Shown one piece after another: positions 57,948 through 64,000 of a stretch of 64,000 nucleotides of DNA. Source of the stretch: Turritopsis dohrnii (lineage: Eukaryota > Cnidaria > Hydrozoa > Anthoathecata > Oceaniidae); assembly GCA_027922465.2 (NCBI GenBank), contig BQMF02000050.1, positions 372,001 to 436,000 on the forward strand, in the 5' to 3' direction. Each line of letters starts with the position of its first letter. The first letter of the stretch is position 1. The position numbers and the translations under genes were made by a program. The notes under the pieces were generated by a model. It did not search any database. It was given only the letters and a program-made list of their open reading frames with translations, and was not told the DNA's origin.

Positions 57948-59321
57948 CCCAGCCGGCACAAGACGTCTTTTAGACGTCTAAATCAAGTCTAAGTTACGTC
58001 TTTAGAAAGACGTCTATCTAAAACGTCTTTTAGACGTCTTTAAGATATCTTGAAAAATCTAAGACGTCTAAAAGACGTCTAAAAAGCGTCTTTAAAAGTA
58101 CGTATTTTATTGGCACTTCCAAGACGTCTTTTAAACGTCTTTAAAAAGACATCTTTCTCAAGACATATTAAAGACGTCTTTAATATGTCTTTTTTTGTTC
58201 TTCCCGCTTTATTCGATTTTCGAATGTTAGATGTTCGATTTCATGACTGAGTGAAACAAAATCTTTATGTTGTTATCTTCAGTCAAACTACGAGGACAAA
58301 TGAATTAATGTTAGTGTGAAAGGTTTTATATGATCATATTTGATGTTTAAAAGCTGGTTGATTTTCGATATTATGATATGCTGAACCTATATACCACCGC
58401 TTGATTATCGTATCTGAACCAAAATAATTCTTAAGCAGTTTCAAAGTTGTTCCTTCGAAAAGCTCTTGTTCGTGCTGTTTACAAAAATATGTAAGTAAAT
58501 CTTTGAATCTGAAATTTCGTAAACTACTTGGTTGTTGTGCTAGGGTAATAACATGTCAGCGATTTAGTTGCTTTGCTTTTAAAATTTTGCTAGAGTGGAC
58601 AAAAAGCTCTAGTTTTAATGTCAAATGATGGGTGTGTATTCTTTATGTTTACAGATTTACATATTTGATCATTTGGATTCAAACTTCTGATTTGGATTTT
58701 TGTAAGTTTTCTTTATTCTCTTTCGATGCTTTTGTTATGGATGTTAGAGATAAAAAGTTTCTTGCAAAATGTGTAAATGTATTGGTAGTAAATGTTTTAT
58801 ACAGAATTTTATACAGAAACCTTCCCTGCATTATTTTTGTATTTCTTTATTTCATTTCAGGATGATGAGATATGGAAGAAATAATAACAGATACGATTTC
58901 AAATGCAAGTGAACGAAATACAGTGTCTTTCAAACGTTATGTGTTTCAGCAAGAACCTTAACTATACTTAAAGTCTTTTTTCTGGGATTATTCTATTTTG
59001 TTATTTTGTTGTATTACGTATAAAAAGGTAGAGAAAGAATATAAACATTTTAATTCAACTTAGATGTTTTATTTTCCCTTATGGCCAGGAAGCCTTTGTA
59101 AGACGTCTAAAAGACGTCTGGAAATAATCTGATTTGTCCGCTTTTAAAACGTATATAAATGCGTCTTAAAGACGTCGTCTAGATCTTTTGAGAAGACGTC
59201 ATTTAGACGTCTAAAACAGAGTCTTTTAGACGTCTTGAAAAATGCGTCTTAAAAGCGGACATTTCAGAACATTTTTAGACGTCTTTTAGACGCACGAAAA
59301 GACGTCTTTTTGCCAGCTGGG
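57948..59321. mobile_element. GACGTC-rich TIR element, copy 2, 1.4 kb
   Basis: The left end CCCAGCCGGCACAAGACGTC and right end AAAGACGTCTTTTTGCCAGC / TGGG are inverted. GT flanks both. Both ends carry dense AAGACGTCTT/TTAGACGTCTAA words (57960-58195 and 59095-59310); the middle is plain AT-rich DNA. Same termini as 1166-2888 and the short hairpin elements. Confidence 0.75.
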
Positions 59322-59439
59322 GTCCTGATAGTTTTTTGAATAATTGGCCCAATAAAAGATCTGGTACCGGTATTCGGCATCCTTTTTAGACGGTATGACT
59401 GTATTTGCCACAAAATTGTGACGGTATGACGGTATTAGA

Positions 59440-60015
59440 GACCCCTGAACCCCCATTTGACTTTTACTACCAACATCGGAAGGCAATTCCTGAACCTCAC
59501 TTTCACGTAACCACGAACTGTAAAATACTGTTTCACAAGAACAATGTGAAGGTGAGCTACAGCTGTATACCAAATATGAAATCATTAATAAACAAACATA
59601 ACAAAAGTTCAAACCTAGAAAGAACGTGCAATTGCGTAAACAGAGAAAGTTGTCAGTTAAGCAACAACTGTCTATCAAGCAGCATGGTATATGAAGCAAC
59701 CACAAACCTGACTTGCCAAACTATCAGGAAAAGACATGTATCAGACTTAAAAGAGATTCTCGAGCCATAAAACATCACTCAATGTAGAAGATACAAACAC
59801 AACACGATGTTATCAACAGAGGTTTGGCGAGTGAAGGAGCTGAAAGGTAACCCAAAAATAATCAACAACCCCAAGGCATACACCCCATACAAACAAATGT
59901 ATACTCTGCTCGAACGAAAAATTACTAACTAGATTGCTAACTATCCTGGTACCAATTTATTAACAAACGGACGGAATAACCTCAAAATGCCGTCATCGTC
60001 ACCTTTTATTTAGCT
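59440..60015 (+). pseudogene. Penelope-like relic, C-terminal region only
   Basis: The frame reads NNVKVSYSCIPNMKSLINKH and RTCNCVNRESCQLSNNCLSS, then SMVYEATT, the cysteine-rich segment that precedes the GIY-YIG domain in RT/GIY-YIG elements. Frame-shifted remains follow (LSTEVWRVKELKGNPKI; NYPGTNLLT), and then a 3' tail CTGAGGATTGTTTGCG. That tail parallels CTGAAGATTGTCTGCG after the relic at 44215-45185, which supports a common family. Confidence 0.7.
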
Positions 60016-60019
60016 GAGG

Positions 60020-61310
60020 ATTGTTTGCGTATGTGGACATGAGTACTTAATCAAAATTTCATTACATTTCATTTCATTTCATATAATCACTAAATATAGT
60101 TAATAATAAATAGTTTCAACTTGATCATGAGATACAAATGTTAGCAGAGAAAGTGCTTTAAAGGAGAAACAAAGAGTGCCTCTGATCAGAAAGGCTTCGA
60201 AACCTGTCTTAAAAAATACTGAGATACAATCTTCTTAGGGGCAGTCGATCAGTCAAAATGAACACTGATATTGTCGAAAATTCTGCCATAGCATGTGATG
60301 AAGCTAGGCTTTAAATTTTTATTAGGGAAAGTTTGGGTTTCCATTTCACGCTTGAGTACGCAAGTGTCTCTAGTTTTTGGTCATTTGTCTCGTTTGCAGC
60401 ATTGCTTTGCTTTGTGTGTTTTTTGCAAGCGGTTGCTTCTTTTCAGGGTTTTTAACATGCTCTTTTTTCACATTGTGCAGTGATATTCTACTTAATTTCT
60501 TCAATTTTTATACCTATATTTATACCTATTTATTGCTGTTTTTAACTTTTATTATACTTTTTAATTATTTGTATTTATAAATTGTTTTTATATTTTTATT
60601 ATATTATAGTTTTGAAATATATATCAAGTTAGAATCTTCGTAGAACACACTTGCGAATTAGTTCTAACAGCATTTAATTTCTCACTGTTGAAATAATTTC
60701 TGTTGCATTTCAGCTAAATTTGCCCTATCAATATATTTATTACTTTGGAGTACCCAGTCTTAATATATGGGAGATTTTATTGACTGTTCCGTCTGTTCTA
60801 CGATGTCTGGATGGCACCAAAACGTAATGGTCTGTATTATATCAGTCTATTTTCAATAGACTTTTTATCAGGAGCCAATCGAATTTCATTTTTTCTGAAG
60901 GTGTGGGATGGTACACTAAAGCTATACAAGCATGTATAGCGTGTATCAAAATGTTCAATGATATGGCGGGAAAAGGCATTGTTGACAACTTCGGTTTTCG
61001 TTCTGCCTCAAAGCTTGACCCAAAGATAACAACAATCAGATCGAAAGATCAGAGCATAAATGTAAAAAGCAGAATGGAAGAGATAAAGTAACAAAAACGA
61101 CATATCGCAGAAATATGAGTGCATTCGAAGAGTAGGATAAACTCGGGAGTTGTTAATTTCTTGTGTTCTTCCTGCCACAATGGCAATTGTAACGTCGGAT
61201 AATGTAAGTGTTCGATGTTTTATTCAAGATAGAAATGACTAAAGATGTTTTCTAATGAGAAGATAATTAAGCAAAACTTCACTTATCATTTAAGTAAGAA
61301 AACTTTTCAA
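60020..61310. other. no feature recognised
   Basis: AT-rich, with a pyrimidine-rich tract at 60480-60600. Small frames only. Confidence 0.35.
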
Positions 61311-61459
61311 CCAGTAGCGTGGATTTTAATATCTCTTTTACTTTAAATTACATACGTTGTTTAAATGAAATGTTCTTAAACAATTCACACAGTTCTTTGT
61401 GTGGCGTTACTTCCTGAATGTCTACTGTGTCTCACTACTTCCGATCTGTGGTCGTTTTT

Positions 61460-62383
61460 CTATGAACATTTCATGCAGCTGTACTTGCCACGCAAGAAAT
61501 AAATGATGCTATTAACGCCACTATTCAGAAGCAATAACCAAGTGCCGTACCAAGTAAATTCTCCAGTTGCAATCCTATAAACTGAATATGGTAAAGTTAA
61601 CAAAACGAAGCTGGCTGTGATACAGATTGATACAAAGTAGATACTAGTATTTGATGTGTTGTTCACAGCAAAGTTTCGTTTCCTTCGAATGGTGTATGCT
61701 AGCACGGAATAGATAAACACAAGCAAAATATCAGCAACAATGATGATGACTGAAATCGAGAATGATGTTTTGTAAAGAAATCCTCCATCTGGTGGACTAA
61801 TGATAAACATGTCCTTACAGTCTGTAAAATTATGAACATCACCGGTGTGGTTAAAAGATATTGTATTGTTACAATAAAACTTTTCGATGAACTCTTCAGG
61901 ATACGTGTTATCAATGAGTAAACTGATATGAACAGCAGGTATAGCTGCTGATATCATCCATATGAAGCCAATGATCACAAACAGTTTTCTTTTAGTCATG
62001 AAAGTTCGATGTTGAATAGGTTTGCTGACTGCCCACAATCGATCCAAGGCTATCCATACCAAATGAAAAATCGAATTAATTACAAAGTAATCGTAAAAGT
62101 AAACGGTCAATGTACCTTTTAGCATACCAACAATGTTCACAGCAACGTAAAGCCATAAGTAAAAATTTGATAGTCCAAACAGAATATCTGCTACACACAG
62201 GCTAAGAACTAGAAGCTCGTATCGGGTTTTTTTCTTTATTTTTGAAATGAGACCAATTTCAATAATGTTTAATAAGACCCCAAATAGTCCAACTGACAAT
62301 ATAACCCATCTATTTAAATCCATTTTACTATGTTCATCCGTGAAGACGTTTATTATATGTTCTACATACAGATGCAATATCAA
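61460..62383 (-). CDS. class A orphan GPCR, copy B
   Basis: 307 residues, intact, nearly identical to copy A through the seven helices. It has the same DRLW, FIWMIS, TLPYSVYRI and NSIIYFLRGK motifs and the same departures from the class A consensus (no TM3-top Cys, NSIIY, no TM5 Pro). Scattered substitutions include FTLP to LTLP and M67 to I. The tail differs: after IIYFLRGK it reads YSCMKCS and stops, whereas A has a 24-residue Ser/Thr-rich tail; B's tail has two Cys that could be palmitoylated (inference). An intact frame despite nucleotide divergence suggests that both copies have been under constraint. The alternative start MDLNRW is present here too. Confidence 0.8.
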   Translation of the reverse strand: MILHLYVEHIINVFTDEHSKMDLNRWVILSVGLFGVLLNIIEIGLISKIKKKTRYELLVLSLCVADILFGLSNFYLWLYVAVNIVGMLKGTLTVYFYDYFVINSIFHLVWIALDRLWAVSKPIQHRTFMTKRKLFVIIGFIWMISAAIPAVHISLLIDNTYPEEFIEKFYCNNTISFNHTGDVHNFTDCKDMFIISPPDGGFLYKTSFSISVIIIVADILLVFIYSVLAYTIRRKRNFAVNNTSNTSIYFVSICITASFVLLTLPYSVYRIATGEFTWYGTWLLLLNSGVNSIIYFLRGKYSCMKCS

Positions 62384-63061
62384 ATAAAACGATAATTAAA
62401 ATGTCTCAAGATAAGGACAATATATGCAAATTAAACTGATTTCCGAAGTAGTAGGTAATAGGTTTTGACTTGTAAAAGCCCAAAGTAAAACAATTTTTAC
62501 AATGAGAACGATGATATATAATTAGCCGAATTAAACTCATTTCTGCAAAACTTGAGTTACTTACATATTGTTTACATATTTGCAGGTCTTCAACAGCATT
62601 CTTCAAAGAAGGCGTTATTAATTTAGTTAAAATTTTATTCCTTATCAAGGTTATTACAGTGGATGTGCTTGAATAATAAAGGGGGATTGCAAAATTCATA
62701 TGGTCTGGTGTGATTCTGGAGTCAAAAAAAGAACCGGTGTTTCGCAACTATCACAACTATTTTGAGATTGAATAATGATGATGAGTTGTTTTTTTTATTT
62801 CTGATTCGAGGAATCCGCTAAGATTATTTTGGCGTTTCTTTTCTTCTAATTTCGTTAAGTAGAAAAAAAGTAATGCACAAAAAACTGGAAGCGGTCCTTG
62901 TAAACATCTTTAAGAAATGGACAAAAAAGCCAAGCGAAATGTCTCAAAACAAGATTTATGTTTTTATAGCAAACCATATCGAAACAAAACACATACAGAC
63001 TTAAGTAAAAAATTTAGAACTTTTTTCAACATTTTCTTAAAACTTTATTCTCTGAGACTTT

Positions 63062-63358
63062 TTATAAAGACTGTCTTGTAAAAAATATTGAGAAATACCG
63101 CAACTCACGCTGCAGCAAAGGGTTTGGGTGTGTATCCAGTTTCCTAGGGTGAATTATGCTAGAGAGATGATTAAACAATGGAATAACCGTTGGCCTAACA
63201 TACCTTCTCCTACTCGTAGAACTGTTGTCAAAACTGTTTCCATTTTTCGTCCATAACTTTTTTTCTACTGAATTAAACTTATAAATGGATACACCAAAAT
63301 ATAGGAAAAGGATTCCTCTATTCAGAAATATAAAAAAACTACCTTTATAATTATTCAA
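63062..63358 (-). CDS. open frame shared by both duplicate copies (doubtful)
   Basis: Copy B (63062-63358) and copy A (54181-54441) both read MNNYKGSFFIFLNRGILFLY, then RRRYVRPTVIPLFNHL. The end of the frame diverges by an indel. The bases are so similar that conservation of the frame carries little weight, and no family is recognised. Confidence 0.15.
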   Translation of the reverse strand: MNNYKGSFFIFLNRGILFLYFGVSIYKFNSVEKKLWTKNGNSFDNSSTSRRRYVRPTVIPLFNHLSSIIHPRKLDTHPNPLLQRELRYFSIFFTRQSL

Positions 63359-64000
63359 TCGAAAGATACTTCTTGTGAAACATCGGTACTTTTATTGGAC
63401 TCACCTAGTATACAAAATATTGAGTGATTTGTGCATTTGATGATGGATAGTCATTGCTTCGCAACAGTAAAACAACTAATGAATATACATTACAACAGTG
63501 AAAAAGATGGTAATAAAATAATGTTTTAGATGAAGAACTGAAGTGATTCAATATTGTTATTCAAATCATAATTTGTTAAACTGACTGGTTCACTTGCCCT
63601 GTCACGTCTATTTCAATAGCATTAGATCACTTCTTGTCAATGTCTAAGTATTGAGTGAATATGTACATACTTATATGTGTCTTTGTTACAAAGATAAGTC
63701 AGAAAAGCATTTAAAAATGCATGAAGAAACTATTCAAATATAAAAACTGATTCAATATTGTTATTCAAATCAAAATTTGTTAAATCGACAGGTTCAGGTA
63801 AAAAACATATAGCTTAAGATATAGAAACGAAAAGTTTATGTTATATATAGACCTTATTGGAAAACAAAACATAAACGAAAATTTACATCCATTTACTGAC
63901 GACGTTTCGAGCCCATTACCAAGACAAGTTTTTTTCACAAAACATAGCTATTTTATAAATATTTTTTGTCATACACCGTAATTGTTTTCCATGAAAAGAA

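Larger units (their letters stand above)
61317..64000 (-). repeat. segmental duplication, copy B (runs off the right edge)
   Basis: Near-identical to 52190-55100, with several indels, including loss of about 90 bp upstream of the receptor (near 62515) and a replaced stretch at the receptor's 3' end. Confidence 0.85.

Overview
The window is AT-rich animal nuclear DNA, gene-poor and crowded with transposable-element remains. I saw no prokaryotic gene organisation. The gene-like pieces are intron-scale fragments of metazoan families: two class A GPCRs, two pieces of a Cys-loop receptor and a HIRAN-like domain fragment. The repeats (a DIRS-type tyrosine-recombinase retrotransposon, a reverse transcriptase/GIY-YIG Penelope-like element, a CR1/jockey-like LINE, tRNA-derived SINEs and many TIR elements) fit an invertebrate, most likely a cnidarian. 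That placement is inference and was not tested by any search.

Layout. 0-3 kb: a decayed HIRAN-like fragment, a truncated hairpin element, and a 1.7 kb GACGTC-rich element with CCCAGC termini. 3-7.3 kb: a minus-strand 5' piece of a GC-headed element and copies of a degenerate ~300 bp repeat. 7.3-14.4 kb: small TIR elements (CCCAGC hairpins, a pogo-like MITE, a GGGACC MITE, a TAAGAACA-rich element, a GCAACA cluster) and two plus-strand segments resembling the start and the last membrane helix of a nicotinic-type receptor. 15.0-20.1 kb: a DIRS element on the minus strand, disabled by frameshifts, a stop and a 1 kb insertion in RNase H. 20.35-24.6 kb: two adjacent ~2 kb copies of the GC-headed, non-coding element. 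24.6-28.6 kb: a degenerate satellite split by a 1.1 kb foldback element. 28.6-32.1 kb: a TTA-flanked MITE and a 2.7 kb CAGGGGCGG element that carries a nested MITE.

33-42 kb: mostly unassignable sequence, two hairpin MITEs, one near-complete SINE and a tandem array of tRNA-derived units with a period near 156 bp. 43-45.2 kb: a 5'-truncated LINE (minus) next to a Penelope-like relic (plus). 47.4-49.6 kb: a second CAGGGGCGG element. 52.2-55.1 kb and 61.3-64.0 kb: a segmental duplication, offset about 9.15 kb, each copy holding an intact single-exon 7TM receptor on the minus strand. Between the copies lie a second DIRS relic, a second GACGTC element and a second Penelope-like relic.

The only reading frames I regard as plausible intact genes are the two GPCRs. 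Everything else recognisable is mobile DNA, a fragment or a relic. The most novel material is in the repeats: the tandem tRNA-derived array, the CCCAGC family that appears to make 2-bp target duplications and spans 118 bp to 1.7 kb forms, and the GC-headed family with apparent 5' truncation.
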